Shown in pieces: positions 53,306 to 61,855 of a DNA stretch of 64,000 nucleotides. Positions within the stretch are counted from its first letter, which is position 1; each line of letters starts with the position of its first letter. Where the stretch lies: NCBI RefSeq assembly GCF_000023785.1, contig NC_012982.1:930001-994000 (forward strand). The letters run 5' to 3'. Below the pieces are notes generated by a model that was given only the letters and a program-made list of their open reading frames with translations, was not told the origin of the DNA and did no database searches. This stretch comes from Hirschia baltica ATCC 49814. GTDB lineage: Bacteria > Pseudomonadota > Alphaproteobacteria > Caulobacterales > Hyphomonadaceae. The position numbers and the translations under genes were made by a program.

Positions 53306-54310
53306 ATGATGATCCTAAAGCGAGGCAAAATATTTTTGTCGACAATAGCTCTGACCATCGGTCTTGGGCTACAGGCGTGTTCACCGACCGAAAAATCGAT
53401 TGAGCCAGACAAAGAGCCAACCGAAACTATCTCGGACGCACAGGCTAAAGCAGACGAGACTTTGAATTTGGATCATGTAAACCCACTAAGACCAACGCGT
53501 TTCACAGTCGAAATATACGGAGAAATTGCCGAACAATCTGCGTCTGGCAAACCTCAAATCATATTGTTGCCGGGATTAGCTTCATCTCCAGATGTTTGGG
53601 ATGCAACGCGTGAACAGCTTGAAGCCACCCATGAAGTTCACGTTTTGCATGTGAATGGATTTGCTGGTTCGGACGTTGGTCAAAATAGTGAGCCTGGCAG
53701 TCTGTTTGAAATTGCCAAACAGGTTTCAGCTTATGCCAGCGCGTTGGAGAAGCCATCAATCATTGGTCATTCAATGGGTGGTTTGGTTGCGCTGATGGTT
53801 GCTAGTCAGGAAGAGGCACCTGTCTCGAAGGTGATGTCTGTAGATGTGCTGCCTTTCTTTTCAGTCTTGATAAACCCAATGGCGACTGAGAAAAATATGA
53901 AGCCTGCGGCGGTGGAAGCACGCGATAAGATGTTGGCGCAATCGGATGATGAATTTGCTGACAGTCAAAAAGCGGCGATGAAGCGTCTGACTTTGTCTGA
54001 TGAAGATGCAGCCATTGCTGCTCAATGGTCTATTTCATCGGATCGCGCGGCTGTTGCAAATATCATGTATGATGTGATGTTGACGGATTTGCGCAAAGAC
54101 GTATCTAAAATTTCGGTGCCGACGACTGTCGTTTATGCTTTTGATCAGGCGACGGGTTTTCCAAAGAATGCTGTGGCGGGGGCCTATCAGATTAATTATG
54201 CTGCGCTTCAAAATGTAGATTTGCGCATGATCGAAAATGCCCGTCATTATCTCATGATGGATCAACCAGAAGCGTTTGCTGCTGAAGTTTCCCGCTTTGT
54301 CGCAGAGTAA
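53306..54310 (+). CDS. alpha/beta hydrolase, lipoprotein
   Basis: The product of about 334 residues has a lipoprotein signal peptide (LTIGLGLQAC), a charged linker, and an alpha/beta hydrolase domain with the oxyanion strand IILLPGLASSPDVWD, the nucleophile elbow IIGHSMGGLVAL, and the catalytic His in ENARHYLMMDQPEAF. The acid is probably in YAFDQATG. Ester or amide hydrolysis in the envelope is likely; no substrate can be named. GGAGGAG directly precedes two tandem ATG codons (53306 and 53309). Confidence 0.87.
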   Translation: MMILKRGKIFLSTIALTIGLGLQACSPTEKSIEPDKEPTETISDAQAKADETLNLDHVNPLRPTRFTVEIYGEIAEQSASGKPQIILLPGLASSPDVWDATREQLEATHEVHVLHVNGFAGSDVGQNSEPGSLFEIAKQVSAYASALEKPSIIGHSMGGLVALMVASQEEAPVSKVMSVDVLPFFSVLINPMATEKNMKPAAVEARDKMLAQSDDEFADSQKAAMKRLTLSDEDAAIAAQWSISSDRAAVANIMYDVMLTDLRKDVSKISVPTTVVYAFDQATGFPKNAVAGAYQINYAALQNVDLRMIENARHYLMMDQPEAFAAEVSRFVAE

Positions 54311-54317
54311 TCTTGTT

Positions 54318-54338
54318 TAAAAGCAGCATTGCTTTTTA
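54318..54338 (+). terminator. short terminator after the hydrolase gene
   Basis: AAAGCA-GCAT-TGCTTT is followed by TTAG, giving a six-bp stem and a short T-run 10 bases after the stop codon. Confidence 0.45.
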
Positions 54339-54355
54339 GCTTTCAAGAAAATAAC

Positions 54356-54392
54356 GTCCCGCCGATTGATTGATCGTATTATTAGGCGGGAC
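54356..54392 (+). promoter_or_regulatory. 8-bp perfect stem just upstream of the aspartoacylase-like gene
   Basis: GTCCCGCC (54356-54363) and GGCGGGAC (54385-54392) are exact complements with a 21-base AT-rich loop. The 3' arm ends 5 bases before the GTG start at 54398, where a ribosome binding site would lie (none is visible otherwise). It may control translation. Confidence 0.4.
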
Positions 54393-54397
54393 TTATT

Positions 54398-55339
54398 GTG
54401 GAAAAATTTGAGTTTGACTCTGGCATTGATGGTCCTGCTGTGGTGATCACAGGGGCAGTTCATGGGGATGAACGCGCGGGGCCAGATGCCATTGGGTCTT
54501 TTTTGGAAAACTGGGATCGAAAACTCAAAAAAGGGCGCGTGACTTTTGTGCCTGTGGTGAATGAGGCTGCGCGCGCACAAAACACACGTTTTGTGGATAT
54601 TGATCTAAATCGCTGCATGGGCGCGAAAGATCTTCAAGATTTAAGTGAACATAAAATTGTGCCTGAGATACGCGAAATTTTGGCTTCTCATGATGTGTTA
54701 CTTGACCTGCATAGCTTCCGAAAAGGGGATGGTGCATTTGCGTTATTGGGACCCAAAAACAACACTGATGGCTTAGAGCCATTTCAGCATGAAATTGCTG
54801 AAACAGCTTTTGGTGCATCTGTTGGTATTAAGCGGGTGATGCATGGTTGGCTTGGATCGTATAATCGCGCATTGGCAGAGTTTAACGAATCGATTGGCAA
54901 AACAGATGATCCTTATCCGGCGCTAGAGAAGAGTGTCGGTATGACAGAATATATGCGCAATGCAGGCGGTTATGCGTGCACTGTTGAATGCGGCCAACAT
55001 CAGGCTGCTGATTGCATATCAAATGGTGTTTCCGCCATAACTGGAGCACTCGTTGGGCTGGGGATGGTGGATGGCGAGCTGCCGACGATTGAAGGCGATT
55101 TTGAATGTTATGAACTCTATCAAGTGATTATCAAATCTCATGAAGATGATGGATTGCTTGTTGATGAAATCAGTAATTTTGACCTTCTGCCCAAGGGCGA
55201 GCCAATACTTAGAGTTGGCGGAGAATTATTCAGTCTTGATCAAGCTGGGGTGATTGCGATGTTTCCCAAAGTGGGGGCAAAAATTGGCGAGTCTATTATA
55301 ACGCTTGCGCGCCCATCTCAGCGGCTTGCCAATGTCTAG
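54398..55339 (+). CDS. succinylglutamate desuccinylase/aspartoacylase family zinc hydrolase
   Basis: The 313-residue product matches the family: VVITGAVHGDERAGPDAIGSF supplies the zinc His and Glu, RFVDIDLNRCMG the Arg/Asn substrate pair, LLDLHSFRKGDG the second zinc His, and TVECGQH the catalytic Glu. These enzymes remove an acyl group from an N-acyl amino acid or related compound. The start is GTG, without a clear ribosome binding site. Convergent with the TIGR02186 gene, 7 bases apart. Confidence 0.9.
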   Translation: MEKFEFDSGIDGPAVVITGAVHGDERAGPDAIGSFLENWDRKLKKGRVTFVPVVNEAARAQNTRFVDIDLNRCMGAKDLQDLSEHKIVPEIREILASHDVLLDLHSFRKGDGAFALLGPKNNTDGLEPFQHEIAETAFGASVGIKRVMHGWLGSYNRALAEFNESIGKTDDPYPALEKSVGMTEYMRNAGGYACTVECGQHQAADCISNGVSAITGALVGLGMVDGELPTIEGDFECYELYQVIIKSHEDDGLLVDEISNFDLLPKGEPILRVGGELFSLDQAGVIAMFPKVGAKIGESIITLARPSQRLANV

Positions 55340-55346
55340 GGTGTTG

Positions 55347-56117
55347 TTAGCGGCGACCACCACCTAGAAACGCTGCACCAATACCAACGCTGCATCCCAG
55401 AAGGACAGCTAGAAACCCGTATATAATAGGATGTTTAAGGGAGAGGGTGAAAAGCGCATTTTCAACACCTTTTCTTTCGAGCAATAAAGGTGTTTGCGTT
55501 TCGGCGAGCAATGTGTCGTCCTGAAAAAGTAAAATCCGGACATCATACATACCCGGTGGAGCAGCAGCGGGTAGGTCAATATCAGCGCGTATCAGACCGC
55601 CATCCAATCGCTGCAGACCGTGTGTATTTGTGTTGAAGAGACCTTTTTGAGTTTTAAGGTCAGCAAATGCTTGTCGCCAATATTCCAGTTTGGGGTCGTT
55701 CATGTTGTCAGGTTCGGGCATTGCGCTGTAGCGCGGATTTATAATGGCAAGATTGAGTTCTTTTGCTGTCTCGATATCGTCTTTGCCGGCCTCTGTTGCA
55801 ACGGATAAAATCGCTGGTGCTGAGACAAAAACAAAGCGTTCCTTATTGTTTTTTGTGTGATGCGTAATTGTATAGGGGCGTTGCGGTCCCACTAGAGCAA
55901 CTGCGAAGGTGACGCTTGGATTATCCCATTGGTCAGAGACTGCAAAGAGAGTGATGCGCGTGCCAGAAAAATCAACATCGACCTTGATTTTGCTTTCAGA
56001 TAGGGCGGCCGATAATTCAGGTTTGTTTGCAATAAGATCGGGTGTGTCGGCATTGCTGACTAAGGCGAAGCTGGAGACCCAATAAATAAGCGCTAGAATT
56101 GGTAAAAAGCGGCGCAT
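55347..56117 (-). CDS. TIGR02186 family envelope protein
   Basis: The product is 256 residues with a signal peptide ending LVSNADTP, a beta-rich periplasmic domain (ITLFAVSDQWDNPSVTFAVALVGPQRPYTI; PPGMYDVRILLFQDDTLL) and a C-terminal transmembrane anchor (IYGFLAVLLGCSVGIGAAF). This family is almost confined to alphaproteobacteria and regularly follows a TauE/SafE permease, as here, where the permease stop and this start overlap as TAATG. A cofactor or accessory role in sulfur-compound or anion export is inferred from the fixed pairing. Confidence 0.9.
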   Translation of the reverse strand: MRRFLPILALIYWVSSFALVSNADTPDLIANKPELSAALSESKIKVDVDFSGTRITLFAVSDQWDNPSVTFAVALVGPQRPYTITHHTKNNKERFVFVSAPAILSVATEAGKDDIETAKELNLAIINPRYSAMPEPDNMNDPKLEYWRQAFADLKTQKGLFNTNTHGLQRLDGGLIRADIDLPAAAPPGMYDVRILLFQDDTLLAETQTPLLLERKGVENALFTLSLKHPIIYGFLAVLLGCSVGIGAAFLGGGRR

Positions 56118-57037
56118 TATTTAAGCGCCTCCATCGTAAATTCTACGGATGTTCCAAAGATAAGATCATACGCTAATTTTCCGCCCATTGCGAGAACAAC
56201 AAGCGCGAGCAGGAAACGCAGCTGAGCCGCATTGAGATATTGACCAGTGGCCGCACCAAGCTTGGCACCCACAACGCCGCCGGACATTAAAACAGCAGCA
56301 AGAACAAGGTCGACTGTTTGGTTGACTGCCGCTTGCAGGAAAGTCACGAAAGCTGTCAGGAAAATAATTTGAAAAAGTGATGTACCCACCATAACACGTG
56401 TTGGGACACCCAATAAATACACCATTGCAGGGGCTAGGATAAATCCACCTCCGACACCAAGCACAGCCGCAAGAAAACCAACAAAAAAGCCGATCAAAAC
56501 CGGAGGGATCATGCTTATATAAAGGCCCGATCTTGGGAAACGTCGTTTAAATGGCAGGGCGCGCGTCCAAGCGCGCATTGCGCTTCGGCGTTTGGGGTCT
56601 TTGTTGCCATCGGATTTATTGCCAATGGCGGGTCCGATACTTTCCCAAAACATCAAGCCACCAATCGTGCCGAGGAAAAGCACGTAAGATATCGCAATGA
56701 CTTCGTCTATATTGCCTGATGCTTTTAGGAGCTTGAATACCCAGACACCGAGGCCAGAACCGGCCAAGCCCCCGGACATCATGAACAGGCCCATGCGTAT
56801 GTCGACGGCGCGGTTTTTCCAATGAGAGGAGGCACCTGCAATAGAGGTTGCTAAAACTTGATTTGCTTGGGTGGAAACGGCGACAACTGCGGGTACGCCA
56901 GCAAACATTAAAAGTGGTGTAAGGAGAAATCCGCCACCGACACCGAAAAGACCAGAAACAAAGCCAACACCTGCGCCAATTGCGATGATCACGAGAGGAT
57001 CAACGGCCATTTCAGCGATAGGCAGGTGTATTTGCAT
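56117..57037 (-). CDS. TauE/SafE family sulfite/anion exporter
   Basis: The product is 306 residues with eight or so membrane helices in two repeats. Each repeat has the family glycine motif: IAIGAGVGFVSGLFGVGGGFLLTPLLMF and FVGFLAAVLGVGGGFILAPAMVYLLGVP. Members export sulfite, sulfoacetate or other organosulfur anions. It is translationally coupled to the TIGR02186 protein downstream. Confidence 0.92.
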   Translation of the reverse strand: MQIHLPIAEMAVDPLVIIAIGAGVGFVSGLFGVGGGFLLTPLLMFAGVPAVVAVSTQANQVLATSIAGASSHWKNRAVDIRMGLFMMSGGLAGSGLGVWVFKLLKASGNIDEVIAISYVLFLGTIGGLMFWESIGPAIGNKSDGNKDPKRRSAMRAWTRALPFKRRFPRSGLYISMIPPVLIGFFVGFLAAVLGVGGGFILAPAMVYLLGVPTRVMVGTSLFQIIFLTAFVTFLQAAVNQTVDLVLAAVLMSGGVVGAKLGAATGQYLNAAQLRFLLALVVLAMGGKLAYDLIFGTSVEFTMEALK

Positions 57038-57188
57038 TTTTCCTCCAATGAGGTGCGCCTAAATCAAGCACGCCTATATAATGGATAAAACCAGCAGACG
57101 GGAAAGAAAACCCTTAAGCGGCAAGCTTTTAGTCTCAAATGGTGTAATATGGTATTTAAAAACACCTTAGCTCTGCCAATTGGAGGAG

Positions 57189-60100
57189 TTAAGCTGCTTT
57201 TTGAGTAGCCGCACGCAATTGACGCAATAATGCGTCTGAAACATCGCCTGTGGGTATGAGCCCATTTCTTTCTTCCCAAGATCGAATAGCATTACGTGTG
57301 TTTGGCCCCATAATACCATCATTTGTCAGTTGTATGCCGTTTATTTTAGAAAGTAGCGATTGAACTTCGGCAATTTGAGTCTTCATGGGGGCATTCCACG
57401 ATTGTGGTCCAAATTTCCCGTTTGCAGCAGCGCTCATTTGGCGCGGAATGAATGCGTCAGCGTCAGCGATAATTTTGTTTGCTTCTGTTGATGGAAGATT
57501 GCGCAAAATTTCACGCGCGCGGCGCGTTCCATCAGCATCTCCATTGTGGCCGGCCACTTCAAACCAGTAAGCTGCTTTAGCTAAATCCGTGGAAACGCCA
57601 AGACCTTGCTCATACAGCACACCTAGATTGTATTGACTATCAATCAAGCCGTATTCAGCTGCGCGTGAGAACCATTCTACACCTGAGAGGAAGGATTGTT
57701 CTCCGCCTTCGCCTTCAGCGTAGAAAACCGCTAAGTCGTGCATAGCTTTAACATTGCCATTTTCCGCTGCCAGTTTTGTCCATTTGCGGCTTTCTTTAAT
57801 GGAGCGCGGTACACCTTCGCCGCGCTCATAAAGTTTACCCATACGATATTGAGCTGCCGCAAGACCTTGATCAGCAGCTTTGCGCATCGTTTCAGCAGCG
57901 ATGCGTTTTTCACCTGAAGCCAGTTGCTTTATTGCCAATTCGTGCAAGGCGATAGGGGAACCACTTGCAGCTGCTGTTTCAAGCGTAACAGTCTTTGGCA
58001 TAGAGGTGAGAGTTTCTGGTAAAGCTTTGCTTGTTGCTGCGGCAGGTGTTGCGGATGTGGCAGATGCTTCAGCAATGTCTTTTGTACGCGAAGAGGCAAA
58101 TGCATCTAAAGGAGATACGCGTTTTGCTGGCGCAACAGATGCACTGTTGAGTGCGCCAGATGTTGCTTCAGCTTTTTTGAAATTGTCAGACGTCAAAATT
58201 CGCGCCTCTTGCGGAAATAGCAATTCTTCATCCACATTTAGGTTTGCAAATTCCATATTTTGCTCTCGTTCGAGTGCCGCTTGTGTGTCGGCTGCTTCTT
58301 CGTTTGAATCAAATAGTGTGTCTTCGTCTTCCAGTGTTGAGCCGGATTGAATTGAATCTGGGTTAAATTTAGGCGGTGTGGTTGTGAAAGCATCATCTGC
58401 ATTCACATGCTTGCCGCGCATTGCAACCATGCCTGCGCCGCCAACGACAGCAGCCGCTAAAACACCAGCGGCAACCATTGGAAGTTTGTTGTTTTTGCGT
58501 TCGTCATTGCCCGTCACGATAGCACGGTTAGTGGTTCCACGTTCTTTGGCGGCTTGGCGTGCGCTATTTAGGAATTCAGAGCTATTATTGCTGGCGCGAG
58601 CATAAGGGTCATCATTAAGCCCCTCATCAGACCGCATGTGATAAGCAGGGCTATCAACTGGCAATTCTGTTTCGTATTCAAGTTCTAGTGAAGATGTGAA
58701 AGCATCTGTTTCAGCGTCACCGGAAAATAGGTTTTCGTCTTCTGATATAGGAAATGTAGACTGTGAATTAATTGCAAATTCTTCGACAGCATCATCATTT
58801 TGACGGAATAATTCTTCTTCTGCTTCCAGTTCAGCACGCTGCTCAGCGAGTTCTGCAGCAAATTCTTTACGGGCATTATAAGCGATATCTGCGATTTCAT
58901 CGTCTTTAATGCCACCTTCAGAGGCGCTTGAGGATGTGTATTCATCTTCAAACACGGGTGGTGAAGTCGTGTTTTCTTCAAAATCGTCTATTGTTGATGA
59001 GGCATCAGTTTCTGGCATTTCTACAGCATCGATGAAGTCATCAAGTATGCCGGAATCATTACTGAACTGACTTGTTTGATCGTCTTCTAAGTCTGCAGAT
59101 GGTAGCGGAGGTGGTGCGATGTCTGAAGAAAAGTCATCTTCAAAGTCAATGTCATCATTATCACCAGACGACATGTTGTTGATGCGCTTAGCGAGTGAGG
59201 ATACTGTGTTTTGAACAGGGGACACGATGCGCTCGGCTTCTTCTCTTGCATCTCGCAAACGTTTTTCAATATCTTCCATTGTTGATGAAAGGTGCTGGCG
59301 CGTAGATTTAGAAACTTCGTCTATTTTTTCATAGATATTGTCGAAAGTTTCTTCATTGCGAGCTTGGAGACGCTCTGTTGCACGAGCAACATGTTCGCCG
59401 ACTTGTTCGATTGCCTCAGCGCTGCGACGCTCTGTGTCATCAATCTTTTTGTTTGTTGCTTCCAGACGCTCTTCCATGTGCCCAGCAATTTTGCCGACTT
59501 GCTCGGCCAGAACACCAACATTCGTTGATTTGTTCGTTTCAACTGCGTGTAAGCGTTGGTCCAATGCTTCAGAAAGGCGTTCAAGCTGACCTGTGATGAG
59601 CTCTACAGCGTTTAATTGACGCTCTTCAGCTGCGGCTATTTCAGAGTGAACCGCATCCATTTGCTGTTGCAGAGCTTCAATCGCATTGCCGCCTTCATTC
59701 CCCGCAGCGCTTTGGCTACTGATTTGGGCCATTTCTGTGCGCGTGTCTTCCAAAGATTTGGAGAAATCATCAGCGATGGAGGCTAGTTTTGCTTCAAATT
59801 CTTCGCGGATATTGGTGGAATCGCCGATTTTTTGCTGCACTTCGTCAAGTCGCTCATCCAGCGTGCTGTATGATTTTTCAAGATCAGTGATTGCGTTCGC
59901 TTTGTTTTCTTCAGCAGCTGATACGCGTTCATTGATGCGCTCCATAGCTGCCTGAAGTGTTGCCAAGGCTTCTTCAGATGACTTGCCTGAACGCTCAGCT
60001 TTTTCAGCTTTTGCGCCAACGTCTGAAACCTTCGCAAACATGGAAGTCACATTTTGCTGAGCCGCAGCTATGCGCTGCTCGACGTCATTAATGCTGCCAA

Positions 60101-61100
60101 AAAGTTTTTCAGCGAGCTCATTATTGCGTTTGGTGACTTCTGCTGAAATTTCGCTTGAGTTTCTTTGTGCGGTAGAAAGCGCAGTGTCCGCAGTCGATAT
60201 CGCTTCATCAAGTTTGCTATCTGTGTGAGATGCAAATGATTTGAGGCTTTCGCGCAGATCATTGAATGAATTTTGAGATGTCGCTAGAGCTGTATCTGCT
60301 TTGCGCTGTGTTTCGCTGACTTTGTCTTCTAATGAATTGAAACGTTCTTCAGCTTTGCGAGATTGCGCACGGGCGACATCAAGCGCTGTCTCTGTGCGGC
60401 CTAAAGCATCGCGTAGGCGATCATCAGCAGTGCGCTCGAAACGGTCCAAACGACTGGAAGTGTCATCAAATCTGCGTGTGCTCTCATCCACGCGTCGCGT
60501 GATGTTATCGACTTCTTTGGAAAGGTGTGACACGCCGCGATTGACTTCTTCGCGAAGGTTATCGTGTTCTGTCGCAACTTTATCTTTTGTGTCGTGAACC
60601 TGTTTAGAAAGCTTTGTGAGTGCACCCTCTAAAGCACGCATGGCATCTAGCATGCGGCGAGAATTATCTTTGCGGCTAACTGAATCTAGACGCTCTTCTA
60701 AGGATGCATGCGTTGCGCGCATATCATCAAGGGCACCATCAAACCGGCTTGCCATGCCAGCTGTTGCCCGTTCAGTCGATTCAAGGCGATTCAAAAGCGT
60801 AAGCATGGATTGATCGACGCCGGCCAATGCCTGCGTTGAGCGGTTTTCACCTGCATTCATGCGACGGGAAATTTCTTCGAGTGTGCTAGCTACTTCGGAA
60901 ACGCGCTCAGGAGGTGCTTCGCCGCGAAGTATGGAGTTTAAAGGGGAGTGGGATTTTTCACCATCATAGGATCCGCTGTCTTCTAATAGAAGGCGGTTCA
61001 AATAACTTCCGAGAGTTATGCCATCTCGTTGAGCGTGTTCTCTAGCTTTCGCGCGAGCTTTAGGATCTATTCCTTTAACGCTCCAAGGTGCATGCCCCAT
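57189..61100 (-). CDS. podJ: PodJ-type polarity/localization protein
   Basis: The product is 1303 residues. The N-terminus (APWSVKGIDPKARAKAREHAQRDG with LGSYLNRLLLE) is the conserved PodJ/ Sel1-PG-binding N-terminal segment of alphaproteobacteria. A very long coiled coil follows (about residues 60-640), then an acidic disordered region, a single transmembrane helix (PMVAAGVLAAAVVGGAGMVAM, about 868-890), a second low-complexity stretch, Sel1/TPR repeats (about 1045-1205, e.g. AAQYRMGKLYERGEGV and SQYNLGVLYEQGLGV), and a C-terminal peptidoglycan-binding domain (NDGIMGPNTRNAIRSWEERNG). In Caulobacter PodJ marks the new pole and recruits signalling and pilus factors. It is longer than Caulobacter PodJ. 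Monocistronic. Confidence 0.92.
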   Translation of the reverse strand: MGHAPWSVKGIDPKARAKAREHAQRDGITLGSYLNRLLLEDSGSYDGEKSHSPLNSILRGEAPPERVSEVASTLEEISRRMNAGENRSTQALAGVDQSMLTLLNRLESTERATAGMASRFDGALDDMRATHASLEERLDSVSRKDNSRRMLDAMRALEGALTKLSKQVHDTKDKVATEHDNLREEVNRGVSHLSKEVDNITRRVDESTRRFDDTSSRLDRFERTADDRLRDALGRTETALDVARAQSRKAEERFNSLEDKVSETQRKADTALATSQNSFNDLRESLKSFASHTDSKLDEAISTADTALSTAQRNSSEISAEVTKRNNELAEKLFGSINDVEQRIAAAQQNVTSMFAKVSDVGAKAEKAERSGKSSEEALATLQAAMERINERVSAAEENKANAITDLEKSYSTLDERLDEVQQKIGDSTNIREEFEAKLASIADDFSKSLEDTRTEMAQISSQSAAGNEGGNAIEALQQQMDAVHSEIAAAEERQLNAVELITGQLERLSEALDQRLHAVETNKSTNVGVLAEQVGKIAGHMEERLEATNKKIDDTERRSAEAIEQVGEHVARATERLQARNEETFDNIYEKIDEVSKSTRQHLSSTMEDIEKRLRDAREEAERIVSPVQNTVSSLAKRINNMSSGDNDDIDFEDDFSSDIAPPPLPSADLEDDQTSQFSNDSGILDDFIDAVEMPETDASSTIDDFEENTTSPPVFEDEYTSSSASEGGIKDDEIADIAYNARKEFAAELAEQRAELEAEEELFRQNDDAVEEFAINSQSTFPISEDENLFSGDAETDAFTSSLELEYETELPVDSPAYHMRSDEGLNDDPYARASNNSSEFLNSARQAAKERGTTNRAIVTGNDERKNNKLPMVAAGVLAAAVVGGAGMVAMRGKHVNADDAFTTTPPKFNPDSIQSGSTLEDEDTLFDSNEEAADTQAALEREQNMEFANLNVDEELLFPQEARILTSDNFKKAEATSGALNSASVAPAKRVSPLDAFASSRTKDIAEASATSATPAAATSKALPETLTSMPKTVTLETAAASGSPIALHELAIKQLASGEKRIAAETMRKAADQGLAAAQYRMGKLYERGEGVPRSIKESRKWTKLAAENGNVKAMHDLAVFYAEGEGGEQSFLSGVEWFSRAAEYGLIDSQYNLGVLYEQGLGVSTDLAKAAYWFEVAGHNGDADGTRRAREILRNLPSTEANKIIADADAFIPRQMSAAANGKFGPQSWNAPMKTQIAEVQSLLSKINGIQLTNDGIMGPNTRNAIRSWEERNGLIPTGDVSDALLRQLRAATQKAA

Positions 61101-61285
61101 CCTTGGCTCCAGTCTTATTATACTAACGCAGAGTTAATGAACTCCGGCAAATTATACCCAATCTCTTAGATGCGATGCTTTTGCTTAAAGGGGAGTTAAT
61201 GGATTGGTTAACTAGGCAGAATTTTCAGTGTTTTCTTCACGATAAGTAAATTTTTGCTAAAAATGTCGCACTGCAGCAGAAAATA

Positions 61286-61319
61286 CTTGACGTTCACGTA
61301 AGGGGTAGGTATATATAAT
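61286..61319 (+). promoter_or_regulatory. promoter with near-palindromic ACGT..ACGT operator for the MerR-type regulator
   Basis: CTTGACGT-TC-ACGTAAGG (61286-61303) is a near-perfect palindrome. Its left half contains a -35 like TTGACG (61287-61292); TATATA at 61310-61315 follows after 17 bases, and an alternative TATAAT at 61314-61319 after 21 bases. The paired ACGT halves resemble sites described for LiuR-type MerR regulators of branched-chain and fatty acid degradation in proteobacteria. It lies 45 bases before the MerR start, so autoregulation is likely. Confidence 0.6.
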
Positions 61320-61363
61320 TGCATATAAGCCATTCTAAAATAGGCAGCAATCGGGAGAAAATT

Positions 61364-61792
61364 ATGCGTTCATACAGCATTGGTGAGCTCGCCAAGGAGT
61401 TTGAAGTTACGCCGCGAGCACTTCGTTTTTACGAGGACAAGGATCTTCTACACCCCACACGTAATGGTATGCACCGCGTCTATTCTTATAAAGATCGTGG
61501 TCGTCTGCAATTGATTTTACAAGGTAAAAATATCGGTTTTTCACTCGCTGAAATTCGAGAATTGCTAGACGTGTATAACTTGGAAGGCCCACGTGTTCAG
61601 ATGGAACGCATGTTGGAGCGCTATCAAGATCAAGTGAAAAAGCTAGAGAAACAACGGCGTGATATTGACGGTGCGCTTGTTCAAATCAAAGAGCACATGA
61701 AAGCGATCAATGATCATTTAGCTAAACCAAGCAAAGAAGTGCTGTTGCAAGAACGTGACCGGATTTTCAAAAATGCCGAAGCCGCAGAATAG
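61364..61792 (+). CDS. MerR family transcriptional regulator (LiuR-like)
   Basis: The product of about 142 residues has the MerR winged-helix DNA-binding domain at the N-terminus (YSIGELAKEFEVTPRALRFYEDKDLL) and a dimerising coiled coil (ERYQDQVKKLEKQRRDIDGAL). There is no metal-binding Cys set. Position directly upstream of acyl-CoA dehydrogenase and thiolase genes, 63 bases away, and the ACGT-type palindrome suggest control of acyl-CoA catabolism. The ATG at 61364 has GGGAGA upstream; the frame open from 61319 includes the promoter and is rejected. Confidence 0.9.
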   Translation: MRSYSIGELAKEFEVTPRALRFYEDKDLLHPTRNGMHRVYSYKDRGRLQLILQGKNIGFSLAEIRELLDVYNLEGPRVQMERMLERYQDQVKKLEKQRRDIDGALVQIKEHMKAINDHLAKPSKEVLLQERDRIFKNAEAAE

Positions 61793-61855
61793 CTGAAATC
61801 GTCTTTTTGCGTATACAAATAAACCTAAACCACTATTCCCAATACAGGTGATATT

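Noticed and set aside
57189-61100. Long plus-strand open frames antisense to podJ (several of 60-156 codons)
   Set aside because: They are mirror frames of a repetitive, Glu/Ser/Ala-rich coiled-coil gene and lack ribosome binding sites and family resemblance.
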